From the NCBI GenBank assembly GCA_029964075.1, contig CM057149.1:21280197-21344196 (forward strand): a DNA stretch of 64,000 nucleotides. The letters are read 5' to 3'. Position numbers and translations under genes: made by a program. The notes under the pieces are model-generated. The model saw only the letters and a program-made list of their open reading frames with translations, was not told the DNA's origin and searched no databases. Shown here piece by piece: positions 41,601-46,160 of this stretch. Each line of letters begins with the position of its first letter. Position 1 is the first letter of the stretch. The DNA comes from Patiria pectinifera (taxonomy: Eukaryota; Echinodermata; Asteroidea; Valvatida; Asterinidae).

Positions 41601-42382
41601 GTTCCTTTTTCTTTCCGCATCAGTGGAAACAAAATAACGGTGGGCTTCGGGGTACCCGTCCACCAAGTTTCGGGCCATTTCGCGGTGCTGAATCGCGCGC
41701 GGCGGGCTTCACCTTGGTTATAAACCAGCCCGTGATTAAGAATTGTAAACAAGCGACAAGTCATGTTTTGGACACAATAATTGAGAGAAATTGACCCGAT
41801 ATGCCGACTGTTTGTAGCCCTGTACATTTTCAATGGACTGCTTTTGCTTTTGGCCGCCAAGCCCATTTATGCGCATGCGTGCATAATTATGAATTTATTA
41901 GTGAAAAAAGCCCATCAACATCATCGTCGCCATGGATGAGATCGAAACCAGAACCCCCACCCCCCCCCCCAAAAAAAAACCCTAAAGTGTTTCAACCATT
42001 GTCAAAAAATATTGTATAGCCGTTCGCAATATTATTTTTGAATCGCAACCTGGATAAAAAAAAATACATTATACTTGCCTGGTGTAGTGTGGACTGTCGT
42101 CGATGGAGTTTGAGTCGGCGGCCGCGGCGGGTCCGTGACTGGTGTAGTGTGGACTGTCGTCGATGGAGTTTGAGTCGGCGGCCGCGGCGGGTCCGTGACT
42201 GGTATAGTGTGGACTGTCGTCGATGGAGTTTGATTCGGCGGCCGCGGCGGGGCCGTGACTGGTATAGTGTGGACTGTCGTCGATGGAGTTTGAGTCGGCG
42301 GCCGCGGCGGGGCCGTGACTGCAGCGTACCCCAGCCTCATCACAGCCATGAAAGCAATACAGAACAACGCACGAGCATGCAT
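2112..42382 (-). CDS. Adhesion GPCR (family B2) with HYR array, two X-Ig pairs, SEA, HormR, GAIN/GPS and 7TM; 28 exons
   Basis: Predicted cell-surface receptor of 2162 residues, assembled by hand from 28 exons listed separately. Exon lengths sum to 6489, divisible by three, and all 27 junctions agree in phase. Order by residue: signal peptide 1-20; Pro/Thr stalk 22-101; seven HYR modules about 102-664; Cys-rich linker 665-722; module X1 723-937; Ig1 938-1024; module X2 1025-1247; Ig2 1248-1346; SEA 1347-1475; HormR 1476-1553; GAIN 1554-1848 with the GPS cut predicted at Leu1841/Thr1842; seven helices from about 1860 to 2100; cytoplasmic tail. Family knowledge: GAIN autoproteolysis yields two non-covalently bound fragments and a tethered agonist beginning at the GPS Thr. 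SEA, Ig pair and 7TM recall ADGRF5 (GPR116). Exon boundaries between 1-1 modules suggest assembly by exon shuffling. No frameshift or internal stop seen. Ligand and expression are unknown. Confidence 0.93.
2760..2808. repeat. Short tandem repeat
   Basis: Three copies of a 17-bp unit, GACTATCGTGGTCACCT with small changes, in intron 27. The rest of that intron (2617-3756) holds several GCGCAA/TTGCGC motifs but no coding signal. Confidence 0.7.
3757..3823 (-). CDS. aGPCR exon 27: TM4 and extracellular loop 2
   Basis: A 67-base exon encoding GLPLVIVVIILAADYTQYEH plus PDY. It supplies the missing TM4, and its phases (1 in, 2 out) join exon 26 to exon 28 exactly, giving PDYCFLKPG. Acceptor TTCCAG, donor GTAAGT. 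Too short to stand out by length alone. Confidence 0.95.
4234..4980. repeat. 145-bp satellite, five units, in intron 26
   Basis: Five units with exact 145-bp spacing. The core TGACCTTGACCCTTGACCTT begins at 4271, 4416, 4561, 4706 and 4851. Read on the receptor's strand the core is three AGGTCA-like half-sites spaced by one base. Units 2-5 are more alike than unit 1. A (CA)n run follows at about 4984-5003. Confidence 0.95.
4984..5003. repeat. (CA)n microsatellite
   Basis: About ten CA dinucleotides directly after the 145-bp satellite. Confidence 0.9.
5331..5392. repeat. (CCCA)n microsatellite
   Basis: Imperfect CCCA array, purine-rich on the other strand. It is followed by a hairpin CCCCTTCGGCTTCGCCGCGGGG. 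Confidence 0.9.
5597..5859 (-). CDS. aGPCR exon 26: TM2, TM3 and start of TM4
   Basis: Encodes KLRTKRPQQILISLCFALL (loop and TM2), GGCTFVAVSIHYFTLASIAW and MAVEATNMYLLFVRV (TM3), and LLKASIAAWG into TM4. The Cys before TM3 should pair with the loop Cys in exon 28. Starts in phase 2 after CACAAG, ends in phase 1 at GTAAGA. Confidence 0.96.
6375..6484 (-). CDS. aGPCR exon 25: transmembrane helix 1
   Basis: Encodes DIHGQQDSVFLDVISKIG followed by the hydrophobic CAVSVVALIITLVTYLYS. The residues DVISKIGCAVSVV match the TM1 consensus of adhesion GPCRs. Starts in phase 0, ends in phase 2. Acceptor CCTAG, donor GTAAGT. Confidence 0.95.
7063..7230 (-). CDS. aGPCR exon 24: GPS cleavage motif and tethered agonist
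   Basis: Phase 0-0 exon. All GPS landmarks are present: ECVFWDF, DWSTEGC, and CLCDHLTSFAVIV with two Trp and four Cys. The HL|T tripeptide predicts autoproteolysis, leaving TSFAVIV as the start of the tethered agonist. Acceptor TTTCAG, donor GTAAGA. Confidence 0.96.
7750..7949 (-). CDS. aGPCR exon 23: GAIN subdomain B
   Basis: Encodes VPISFFLYQNSRLFRSP, then VGSRVIAATVEGVKINNL and PVTSVFSLLN. The strand pattern leads directly into the GPS. Starts in phase 1, ends in phase 0. Acceptor AACCAG, donor GTAAGT. Confidence 0.92.
8958..9535 (-). mobile_element. Dispersed element of the GATCCATGG family, copy in intron 22
   Basis: Inverse copy of 50570-51095. Shared blocks include CTGTGCACGGCCAAAAGTAC, ACCGCG next to GCGCAACGCGC, and the end GATCCATGG. 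The first ~110 bp is duplicated in tandem (8963-9070 and 9078-9195). No protein recognised, so probably non-autonomous. Confidence 0.75.
9618..9987 (-). CDS. aGPCR exon 22: GAIN subdomains A/B
   Basis: Starts in phase 0, ends in phase 1. Encodes VQIVEIVNNVLQIDDEAI, SLIVLSLESFVTALHNSG and EASIFLPAEILDKIP. The last segment is the characteristic first strand of the GAIN B subdomain. Acceptor GGTAG, donor GTAAAA. Confidence 0.92.
10360..10440 (-). repeat. tRNA-derived SINE head
   Basis: On the minus strand an A-box-like TGGTCGAGTGG and a B-box-like GGTTCAGGTCC are spaced as in a tRNA gene. The acceptor stem does not pair, so I call a SINE relic in intron 21 and not a working tRNA. Confidence 0.55.
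10839..10985 (-). CDS. aGPCR exon 21: GAIN subdomain A
   Basis: Phase 0-0 exon of 49 codons with the helical, Ala/Ser/Asn-rich start of GAIN (ENAEEVAQETASLTSNA, VAGILKNLVDAN). Acceptor CCACAG, donor GTAAGA. Confidence 0.9.
11389..11743. mobile_element. Small MITE in intron 20
   Basis: Ends are inverted copies of TAACTCTTTCGCTAC. The interior is GC-richer (repeated GAGCCGCTG/CAGCAG and AAGCCGCTGGCAGC) than the surrounding intron. No coding sequence. The target duplication is not clear. Confidence 0.7.
11775..11899 (-). CDS. aGPCR exon 20: hormone-receptor domain, second part
   Basis: Continues HormR with ATRDCVGDFTSQPQWKEP and VILKCFEG: the ARxC, W and final Cys pattern. It then enters the GAIN domain at ENLDELAK. 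Starts in phase 1 and ends in phase 0. Acceptor CTCTTAG, donor GTAAGC. Confidence 0.9.
12287..12394 (-). CDS. aGPCR exon 19: hormone-receptor domain, first part
   Basis: Encodes VSCPHEVYLEGNLTFPQTRL, GQTAQSLNLCPQFTTR: Cys-Pro, aromatic-Pro-x-Thr and a second Cys-Pro, as in the HormR domain of family B GPCRs. Phase 1-1. Acceptor TTGCAG, donor GTAAGC. Confidence 0.88.
12584..12840 (-). CDS. aGPCR exon 18: SEA domain, second part
   Basis: Continues the SEA fold: NLQEEMGREYFIEFEIL then FRSGSIVAEVVVFF, which contains the Gly-Ser-Ile-Val form of the SEA autoproteolysis site (G1412/S1413). A hydrophilic, Glu/Arg-rich linker follows. Acceptor ACCAG, donor GTGGGT, ending in phase 1. Confidence 0.9.
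12841..14110. other. Intron 17
   Basis: AT-rich, with no coding signal. Bases 13079-13213 are a dispersed repeat also found at 25297-25441 in the same orientation. Confidence 0.6.
13079..13213 (+). repeat. Dispersed repeat, copy 1
   Basis: Shares GTAGCACTTTCAAAATCTAG, GAATCATTCAAATCACT and TTAAAGTTCTGTC with 25297-25441. Two copies only in this window. Confidence 0.75.
14111..14240 (-). CDS. aGPCR exon 17: SEA domain, first part
   Basis: Encodes TTFKVTMKLLNRTYTEDLAV and SADFGNLRSELEQNVRSLI, the first strand and helices of a SEA domain. The donor is taken at TTTT|GTGGGT. A donor-like GTACGT 19 bases earlier would break phase with exon 18, and the longer form restores the usual SEA spacing. 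Starts in phase 1, ends in phase 2. Confidence 0.84.
14584..14880 (-). CDS. aGPCR exon 16: Ig2
   Basis: A 1-1 phase exon holding a whole Ig-like domain of 99 residues: PQIVVSPSSADV, FDCYIENAVEYRWYK with Cys and Trp, then the DQGAYVCEG hallmark of the F strand and a G strand PATLTVT. Acceptor TGACAG, donor GTCAGA. Confidence 0.94.
15106..15774 (-). CDS. aGPCR exon 15: module X2 with RKRR site
   Basis: A single 1-1 phase exon of 223 codons. It carries the unrecognised module also seen over exons 10-12: DESGCFSLSKRMASE, TDWTTEVFIFQITV, SFGLVVFFSVP, EEYPCYDPAEI and a Cys-rich end (CTDDLV, GCDTDRSN, YRICRNIS). At about residues 1112-1115 it has RKRR followed by GAGG, a furin-type site in an apparent loop. 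Acceptor TTCACAG, donor GTGAGT. Confidence 0.9.
15775..16848. other. Intron 14
   Basis: AT-rich intron with no recognised coding sequence or element. Open frames are short and lack splice-compatible phase. Confidence 0.5.
16849..16922 (-). CDS. aGPCR exon 14: Ig1, second part
   Basis: Short 74-base exon with the F-strand Cys (SFQCFLDRYTKRAV) and the G strand (HETVTTVSPL). Together with exon 13 it completes one Ig fold. The intron in the middle of this domain has no counterpart in Ig2. Acceptor CTACAG, donor GTAAGT. Confidence 0.87.
17669..17855 (-). CDS. aGPCR exon 13: Ig1, first part
   Basis: Encodes the front of an Ig-like domain: AAVGESVSLVCVGTG with the B-strand Cys, VVEWYDV with the C-strand Trp, then NGSAILQVSVES. 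Starts in phase 1 and ends in phase 2. Acceptor CTCACAG, donor GTAAAG. Confidence 0.9.
18003..18525 (-). mobile_element. TTAA-ended MITE family, copy 2 (intron 12)
   Basis: Full-length copy in reverse orientation. It begins TTAAAGGGAAAATACAAC, ends in ATATTCCCTTTAA, and has the central palindrome of GCTGGTCGGCCGACCAGC. Confidence 0.88.
18583..18607. repeat. CCATGGCCCATGG tandem repeat
   Basis: About three copies of the 8-bp unit CATGGCCC in intron 12. Confidence 0.8.
19574..19940 (-). CDS. aGPCR exon 12: module X1, last part
   Basis: Starts in phase 0, ends in phase 1. Encodes VYPGLTTPETAEVTLQVP, then the landmark RWYPCYDP, then a Cys-rich helical-looking segment (CTDCLSVQF, CEVSDTCLRAYQWWKG, SCMMEN). 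YPCYDP recurs in exon 15, which marks the two regions as copies of one module. Acceptor TTGGCAG, donor GTAAGT. Confidence 0.88.
19941..20895. other. Intron 11
   Basis: Contains a diverged local duplication around TTTCTGTCCATGTT (about 20375 and 20510). Around 20658 is a fragment (AGAATCTGTGGGTGAAGTGT) of the dispersed element at 8958-9535. Confidence 0.5.
20896..21018 (-). CDS. aGPCR exon 11: module X1, middle
   Basis: Phase 0-0 exon of 41 codons (VRVAWGQFDELYSPEI ... GVFIFVDISTPLRKS). Alternating hydrophobic residues suggest beta strands. It aligns loosely with the DVVSVVLDMRPDNS region of exon 15. Acceptor CAACAG, donor GTATGT. Confidence 0.82.
21232..21770 (+). mobile_element. TTAA-ended MITE family, copy 3 (intron 10)
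   Basis: Terminal inverted repeats AAAGGGAATATACAACATTT and its complement. The left flank reads GTAA instead of TTAA; the right keeps TTAA. The central palindrome is slightly damaged. Confidence 0.88.
22236..22390 (-). CDS. aGPCR exon 10: module X1, first part
   Basis: Encodes DKICGDVGLLDSC then DSHGWQDAIATDYPEGDIGF and a strand RFAVPAI. The acceptor AAATAG after a pyrimidine-rich run is chosen over an AG 5 bases downstream because only it matches the phase-1 end of exon 9. The exon ends in phase 0 at GTGAGT. First third of a ~215-residue extracellular module I do not recognise. Confidence 0.82.
23057..23230 (-). CDS. aGPCR exon 9: Cys-rich acidic linker
   Basis: A 1-1 phase exon of 58 codons after the HYR array. 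It has five cysteines, starting CGNPDHTLCDGG, then an acidic/Ser stretch WYDYEESSGFSG, and ends at a Cys-Glu. I do not recognise a named domain. Acceptor ATACAG, donor GTAGGA. Inclusion is supported by phase on both sides and by an open frame. Confidence 0.75.
23231..24938. other. Intron 8
   Basis: No recognised coding sequence, element or structured repeat. Short open frames lack support. Confidence 0.45.
24939..25196 (-). CDS. aGPCR exon 8: HYR module 7 (divergent)
   Basis: A 1-1 phase exon of 86 codons. The opening Cys-Pro (VTNCPMAG) and closing CAFNLTIIP are kept, with DVGVTPVVYTFIDVSNPRNT between. The PGD turn is replaced by a longer Arg/Gly/Tyr-rich loop, so it is the most divergent HYR. 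Acceptor GTGCAG, donor GTGAGT. Confidence 0.85.
25297..25441 (+). repeat. Dispersed repeat, copy 2
   Basis: Second copy of the repeat at 13079-13213, lying in intron 7. Confidence 0.75.
25841..26180. repeat. Inverted array of 16-bp CCTCATAAGTCCGACG units
   Basis: About ten copies of the unit, with AAGT/AGGT/AGCT variants, run forward to about 26008. Then come inverse copies (26033-26090), a short forward block (26100-26128) and inverse copies again (26134-26180). The strands can fold into long nested hairpins. It lies in intron 7. Confidence 0.9.
26535..26780 (-). CDS. aGPCR exon 7: HYR module 6
   Basis: A 1-1 phase exon of 82 codons and the most canonical HYR of the set: PPIVICPGNIT, a Trp-Glu-Glu-Pro segment, SGEIFPLGTTVVTYEF, DLAGNVGRCSFRITV. 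Acceptor CTGCAG, donor GTAAAT. Confidence 0.92.
27130..27712. mobile_element. Mariner-like MITE with 44-bp TIRs (intron 6)
   Basis: Perfect 44-bp terminal inverted repeats (27130-27173 and 27669-27712) start CCGGTGTCGTGCC and are flanked by TA on both sides, as in Tc1/mariner insertions. The motif CCAAATAGTGTCCG or its complement recurs inside at about 27201, 27220, 27236 and 27594. No transposase. Confidence 0.9.
28628..28782. repeat. Foldback repeat (intron 6)
   Basis: Arms of about 50 bases (28628-28677 and 28731-28782) are inverse copies containing CTGAAAATCTGTGATCC, around a ~55-base spacer. Confidence 0.85.
28848..29075 (-). CDS. aGPCR exon 6: HYR module 5
   Basis: A 1-1 phase exon of 76 codons. 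HYR landmarks are VKCPEPVV, VTWTPPSAP, HSPGDVFPIGRTVVRYDF and CNFTVEV. The acceptor AATAG has a poor pyrimidine tract, but it is the one that keeps phase and begins the module at the usual place. Donor GTAAGT. Confidence 0.85.
29076..30197. other. Intron 5
   Basis: Contains a G-run and several degenerate TGCTGAATCCAAC repeats between about 29545 and 29805. From about 29996 it enters the duplicated block. Confidence 0.5.
30198..30443 (-). CDS. aGPCR exon 5: HYR module 4
   Basis: A 1-1 phase exon of 82 codons and duplicate of exon 3. It carries PPPVITCPNDV, YQPGDVFVLGVTVVTYQW and FTCSFTVTV. Acceptor CATCAG, donor GTAATA. Intron sequence on both sides also matches that around exon 3, so the duplication was of genomic DNA. 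Confidence 0.9.
31059..31653. mobile_element. Palindromic MITE inserted in intron 4
   Basis: Two long inverse arms share GTACAGTACTATCGCAAGCT, GAACATTTTCGGGA and AGATTATGAATATGCAT. The ends read GCAAATTAG and CTAATTTGC. The equivalent point of the sister duplicate (about 33745) lacks it. Confidence 0.85.
31868..32095 (-). CDS. aGPCR exon 4: HYR module 3
   Basis: A 1-1 phase exon of 76 codons and duplicate of exon 2. Both begin ELQTVACPD and end RQESCTFNVTVLI. The middle has diverged: the residues between PGD and ESC differ more than the ends. Acceptor GTACAG, donor GTAAGT. Confidence 0.9.
32555..32647 (-). other. Possible signal-peptide exon inside intron 3
   Basis: ATG at 32647 opens MGMPYGLTLLFSLIFVLTIQ, a typical signal-peptide shape, and reaches a strong donor GTAAGTGG after 31 codons in phase 0. 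It cannot splice in frame to exon 4 (phase 1). It could join phase-0 acceptors such as exons 11 or 12, giving a shorter receptor. Speculative. Confidence 0.25.
32869..33120 (-). CDS. aGPCR exon 3: HYR module 2
   Basis: A 1-1 phase exon of 84 codons. The HYR signature reads PPVITCPTNV at the start, YNPGDMFPLGVTVV in the middle and FTCSFTVTV at the end. Closest relative is exon 5, which shares the ALADAGT stretch and the VVxYQWQR strand. Donor is GTATTA, weaker than its neighbours; acceptor is CTTCAG. Confidence 0.9.
34308..34538 (-). CDS. aGPCR exon 2: HYR module 1
   Basis: A 1-1 phase exon of 77 codons holding one HYR module. It shows the opening Cys-Pro (VACPDD), the turn motif THNPGD, VGSTLV, and the closing Cys in SCTFNVTVLIG. 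HYR domains are Ig-like extracellular adhesion modules first named in hyalin. It is nearly the twin of exon 4, including flanking intron sequence. Acceptor TATACAG, donor GTAAGT. Confidence 0.9.
34698..36297. mobile_element. TIR element with internal foldback (intron 1)
   Basis: Ends are inverse copies of TGTCAAGCGCAATTTGAG, each followed by a perfect palindrome around GCAAGTTTAAACTTGC. The AT-rich interior contains the long hairpin at 35462-35882. No coding capacity seen. Confidence 0.8.
35462..35882. repeat. ~200-bp-arm foldback repeat
   Basis: Near-perfect inverse arms with a loop near 35662-35679. The innermost stem is CTCCTGACGATGACTAGAGC and its complement. Confidence 0.93.
36573..37778 (+). 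repeat. Left LTR, split by a MITE
   Basis: About 827 bases without the insertion. It holds an ~80-bp tandem duplication around CACACTGGGCTCGGTCGTAG (37267 and 37346), a (CT)n run, and AATAAA near 37572. Confidence 0.85.
36585..36960. mobile_element. Harbinger-like MITE inside the left LTR
   Basis: 376-bp element with inverted ends (GCCAAAAAAA ... CTCCGGTTTCTGGTATG and complement), flanked by TAA on both sides. Removing it and one TAA restores the LTR start exactly as in the right LTR. Confidence 0.9.
38645..39031 (+). pseudogene. Remnant of LTR-element polyprotein C-terminus
   Basis: Open frame rich in Pro, with LLPDPPDLP twice, ending IPLTRTRSGRIVSRPIHLGF. The TRSGR-Pro motif is typical of the end of integrase-bearing polyproteins. 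No catalytic domain remains. Confidence 0.5.
39159..39901 (+). repeat. Right LTR
   Basis: 743 bases, near-identical to the left LTR but without its internal tandem duplication and with a shorter (CT)n run. Confidence 0.87.
40003..40080. repeat. Compact hairpin
   Basis: Arms CATCCGCTGCAGAAACCTTC and its near-complement, with small bulges around a ~15-base loop. Could be a small foldback or a precursor-like RNA hairpin. Confidence 0.6.
40400..40480 (+). repeat. Possible tRNA-derived SINE head
   Basis: AGCTCGGTAGTAGAG resembles an A box and GGGTGAGGGTCCC a degenerate B box. No clear body was delimited. Confidence 0.3.
41062..41428. mobile_element. Harbinger-like MITE, second copy (intron 1)
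   Basis: Inverse-orientation sister of 36585-36960: same ends (GGCCAAAAAAAAGTCTCCGG) and same interior, such as TTGTGCAGCAGCAGAATTCC. TAA follows the right end and CAA precedes the left. Confidence 0.88.
42079..42382 (-). CDS. aGPCR exon 1: start codon, signal peptide, Pro/Thr repeat stalk
   Basis: ATG at 42382 is the first Met of this open frame and has A at -3. The peptide begins MHARALFCIAFMAVMRLGYA, a basic start plus a hydrophobic core, with likely cleavage after GYA. Four 20-residue repeats (consensus VTAPPRPPTQTPSTTVHTIP) follow, encoded by four 60-bp units: a Pro/Thr-rich, probably O-glycosylated stalk. The exon ends in phase 1 at CAG|GCAAGT, a non-canonical GC donor with otherwise perfect consensus. 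The 5' UTR limit is not visible. Confidence 0.85.
42081..42320 (-). repeat. Coding minisatellite, 4 x 60 bp
   Basis: Four almost identical 60-bp units at 42081, 42141, 42201 and 42261, in frame in exon 1 of the receptor. Each encodes one 20-residue Pro/Thr repeat. Confidence 0.97.
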
Positions 42383-42733
42383 CTTGCTGCAGCGTTGGTA
42401 ACTAATACACCCCGTCGAAACCAAATTTTTACTAAAGTGAAGACTTCATAGTACCACTGTCATCCTTGAAGAAAAATATGTAGATCAGTCACGGAATTCT
42501 TTCCTCCCCCTCTGAGTGCAACTTCCTGTGATTTTCTTCATTACACCAGTCAAGGTGGCAGATAGGTCACTAGGATTTCCTGTAAACAAATACCCATGCC
42601 ACAAAATGGCCATCGTTGGTGGTTGCTTTTTTCCAGGATCTGATTTGTTAGATATCGCTGGCAAAAAGTTTCGGGTACTGTTCGCGGATTCATGGTATCC
42701 TGCAACAAAATAATACCACTGCTTTCAGCCTAA

Positions 42734-43120
42734 GGCCCCCCCCCAAAAAAAAAAACAGTCCGTCTCTGGTCAGCCGCGCGTCGATTTTATTCATGCTCGT
42801 CAACCTTTTTTTTTAAATTGTCTGCGTTGGCTACAACAGCGCCCTCTATTGCCGCACCTCCTCACATTTTTGTACCAAGGAATGGGGAAATTGCACCAAA
42901 GCAAATAATAGAGGGCACCAAGGCAAATTATGGAGGACACCAATGTATATGAAGACACAAAAAAGCAAAAAATAGTACTCACCTTGTCTTATTCCTCCAT
43001 GGTACAATCCAAGCTTGAACCCCCCCCCACCCCCCCAAAAAAAAGAAGAAGAACAAAACCGCGTCGCTGCATCAATTCCGGAACTTTGGTCTGACCAGAG
43101 ACCGACTACTTTTTTTTGCC
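42734..43120. mobile_element. Harbinger-like MITE upstream of the aGPCR start
   Basis: Inverted ends share AAAAAAA then GTCTCTGGTCAG. Both sides are flanked by TAA (42731-42733 and 43121-43123). It lies about 350 bases upstream of the start codon, where the promoter or 5' UTR would be. Confidence 0.8.
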
Positions 43121-43123
43121 TAA

Positions 43124-44772
43124 CATGCGGATATGCACGCGTGTAGGTGGGTTGGTTATCCATTCATTAGTGTGCAATTTCAATGGGCGCGAGGACCTGG
43201 GCACTAGTCCTCGGGAGAATTTCGTGTACAAACCTTATGGGAGCTGTCAAGAAAAAGTTAGTACAAACAAAAGGAAACAAAAGAAAGAAATAGGAAATGG
43301 GCAGGTCCTCATTAGTAAAAACGAGCTGGGTGTGTGTGCGTTTGTTAATACAATGTATCACATTTTTTATACATACACTCGATCTCAATTTCATATCAAA
43401 ATAGAGGCTTATATATAGGGGCGGTTTTGGCGAAACTCTCAACCCATTCCCAGCCTCTCCCAGGCGAGATTTATGAATTTTGACAAATGAATTTTGACAA
43501 AGGTGTTCCGGTTTTTATTGTAAATGCACTACACTTGTATTATATTTTGAATGGACGTTTAATTGACTTGTAACTGGACCTGTATGTGATGGACTTGTGA
43601 TGGACTCGATTACAGTAGGCTTATATGTTGTATTGTACTATTTTAACACGTGGTTTGGCTGTGGTGCCATGGTACACATTTCCCCGACGAGCGATCTCTT
43701 TTTGAAGGGGGGGGCAGGCATGGAACCCCCCCCCCCCTCGAAATGGACCCCCTCCAAATCCGCCTGTGGCGTTTATCAGGATACCGTGAGGTTTTTCACC
43801 CTGCTTTTCCTATTAATGATTTGGCCACCTGCGCTCAAACTGACACAGGATATCGCCTCAAGGCCGAAGTAGCTACGAAATGAGCCATGAACCTTGGACA
43901 TGTTATGTTTTTCCCCAGTATGACTACGGCCATGACCATGACTGTTCAGTTGGATTTTATCATTAGTTCATAGTCGGGCGGGGAGGGTACTTCAAGGGCC
44001 CATGCAATATACATATTTTTTAATGCAATCATTGGAAGTGCACCTTATTTAAAGGGCCATGCAATGCCCTTTATTTAAAGCAGTTGTTAAAGCATTTTTA
44101 AAGCAGTTCTAGAGAATGCACCTTTGTGCCCCGTTTAAAACTTATTTTAAATTTTTATTTTCCCTTTTCAAGGCTGTTGTGGTGCCTTTTTGTTTTTTAT
44201 GCTTACGCGAATTTTCATATTTTTGAGCAAAAAAAGTTGCCAGAAATGTTTTTTGCTTTGATGATTCGTTGTTGGTCAGTACATGGCAGTAAGCCAATGA
44301 GCACATTTTTTTCTGACAAATGTTTTCGTTAAGCAAAATTTTGGGTTCACAATTTAATTACAAAACCCCTAAACGTGAAAAGTGTCTTCCTGAAATGACA
44401 TCACAGCAACAGCGCCCTCAGTTGTCTGAAAAAGCATGAACTGCATTTTTAAATGTTCCAAGTGCACTTTTCAATCACATAAACAAAAAGGGATGTCAAA
44501 TATTTTTCATACATTTGAGAAATTAGAAAGTTGCACAAAATATGTTCCTACAAAAAATTCACTTCATTGCCCCTTTAAAAGCTTTTTCAATATTCATGAG
44601 TCAAGACACAATACACATCTGTTTATTAAATGTTACAAAGGGAAGCGGACACTCTATCCCCTGCTTTTCGGATTAGCACATCATAAAACATCTATATCAA
44701 TTGGCTCCAAACTCCATACACAGGTTGAAGCACATGACTTATAGACTATAGGGGTTTCTTTTTATCCCGAAC
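43124..44772. other. Upstream flank, no gene seen
   Basis: Contains a G/C homopolymer hairpin near 43707-43738 and short open frames without motifs. Promoter elements of the receptor could not be identified. Confidence 0.4.
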
Positions 44773-45111
44773 TTAAAGGGAATATACATCATTTGCTTTT
44801 GCTGTAATTTTCAGAAATGGATGGAATAGTCTAGCTGTTGTACCCCCGTTCATATGTGTGTGTGATTTGCAAAACAAGTGTGATGGTCAATTTGGGCCCA
44901 GTATTGAAAAAAGTTTTTTTTTCGCTGCTGGTCGGCCGACCCAGCGTTTGAATTACAAAAAAACCACTTTTCTGAAAAAATGAGTATACCAGTGCCATGA
45001 TTTTTTTAGGGATGCTTTACACTGTCATGCACTAACAGTCCAGCAAGGTATTTCAAAATGATTTGGTAATTTTATTTTTTGATGTTTGCAAATGTTGTAT
45101 TTTCCCTTTAA
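44773..45111 (+). mobile_element. TTAA-ended MITE family, copy 4 (internally deleted)
   Basis: Both ends and both TTAA flanks are kept. About 200 bases between CAGAAATGGATGGA and the GTACCCCCGTTCAT block are missing relative to the full copies. Confidence 0.87.
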
Positions 45112-45360
45112 CCTAAATAACTAAATTATGTTTGTACACATGTACATACAGTGTACAAGACACAACTTTCAAAATACACTGCTTTTTACTGTTTTCCTTT
45201 CATTTGTTATTCATTTCTCTTTGAATAAAGCAAAACCTTTTTTTCTGCATTTTATTGTGTCATTTCTTCAGGTTCTGATCATAACATACATTTTCTCTAT
45301 TTTGTCATCTAGAAATAATTGAGGTAAATTGAGGTATTTGTTTCTGTGTTTCTTTATTAG

Positions 45361-46160
45361 GTAATTCAGTAGACTTCCCCACTCGAAGCGTCCCTAACAG
45401 AAATTGATGTACATGTACTTCAACGACAGGTATGTCAAAAGTGTTTATGGTTCATAACCTTTTTGTACATCACATTTTGCTCTTCATGTTTATTCAAAGG
45501 ACAAAGACAGCCTGAACATAACCAATCCAGACACATGAAATTACAACATTGAAATTGATTAACTCGCCTTTTATCGGTGGCAACACTACATTGTACCAAT
45601 ATGTTTTTGTCATTTAACTCCTATCGTTGTACTTGTACTTGTAATTAATTGTAACTGTAATTGTAATTGTAATTGTAATTGTTCTTTATTACAAATATTA
45701 TTATGTACTTGTATGCGTTGGGAAAATTAAAGATTTGATTGATTGATTGTATAGCACCATAATATACTGTACTCGACTTCTCAGTACGTGTTATGCTGAT
45801 GCGCCACAAACCCTCAATTTTCTAAAGATTTGTGTTTCCTGATATTAAAACATGCACTGTTTCTTTACTTCAGATAAATAACCACGCAAAATCAAAAGGT
45901 CAAAGTTGCATTCATGCCCTCGGAAAATGATGCGGTCATTTTTGGGAACAAAATCTTAAACAAAAAATCCACTGAAATTAAAGGATATTAACTAGACATT
46001 AAATTATGTTTGTGTTTGTTTGTATAAATAAATAATTATTATTCCTCCACACAGGACTTCCTGGCGACATCTTGAACACCACAGCTACCTACTCCAACTT
46101 CCCCAACACAAGAATCTGAAAGACAAAGAAGACTCTTCCCTGCCACAAATGCATATGGGT
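45361..46160 (+). other. Possible two-exon non-coding transcript
   Basis: A stretch from 45361 to about 45428 is bounded by TTATTAG and CAG|GTATGT. Another from 46056 follows CCACACAG. Neither encodes a sustained protein. Only splice-like signals support it. Confidence 0.15.
45639..45748 (+). repeat. LINE-type 3' tail
   Basis: A (TAATTG)n run, then TTATTACAAATATTATTATG and a (TTGA)n ending. This is the style of 3' end seen in CR1/L2-like LINEs. No coding part remains. Confidence 0.45.

Noticed and set aside
42383-42424. Start of the receptor upstream of 42382
   Set aside because: The upstream frame begins with TTG, not ATG. The ATG at 42382 gives a proper signal peptide.
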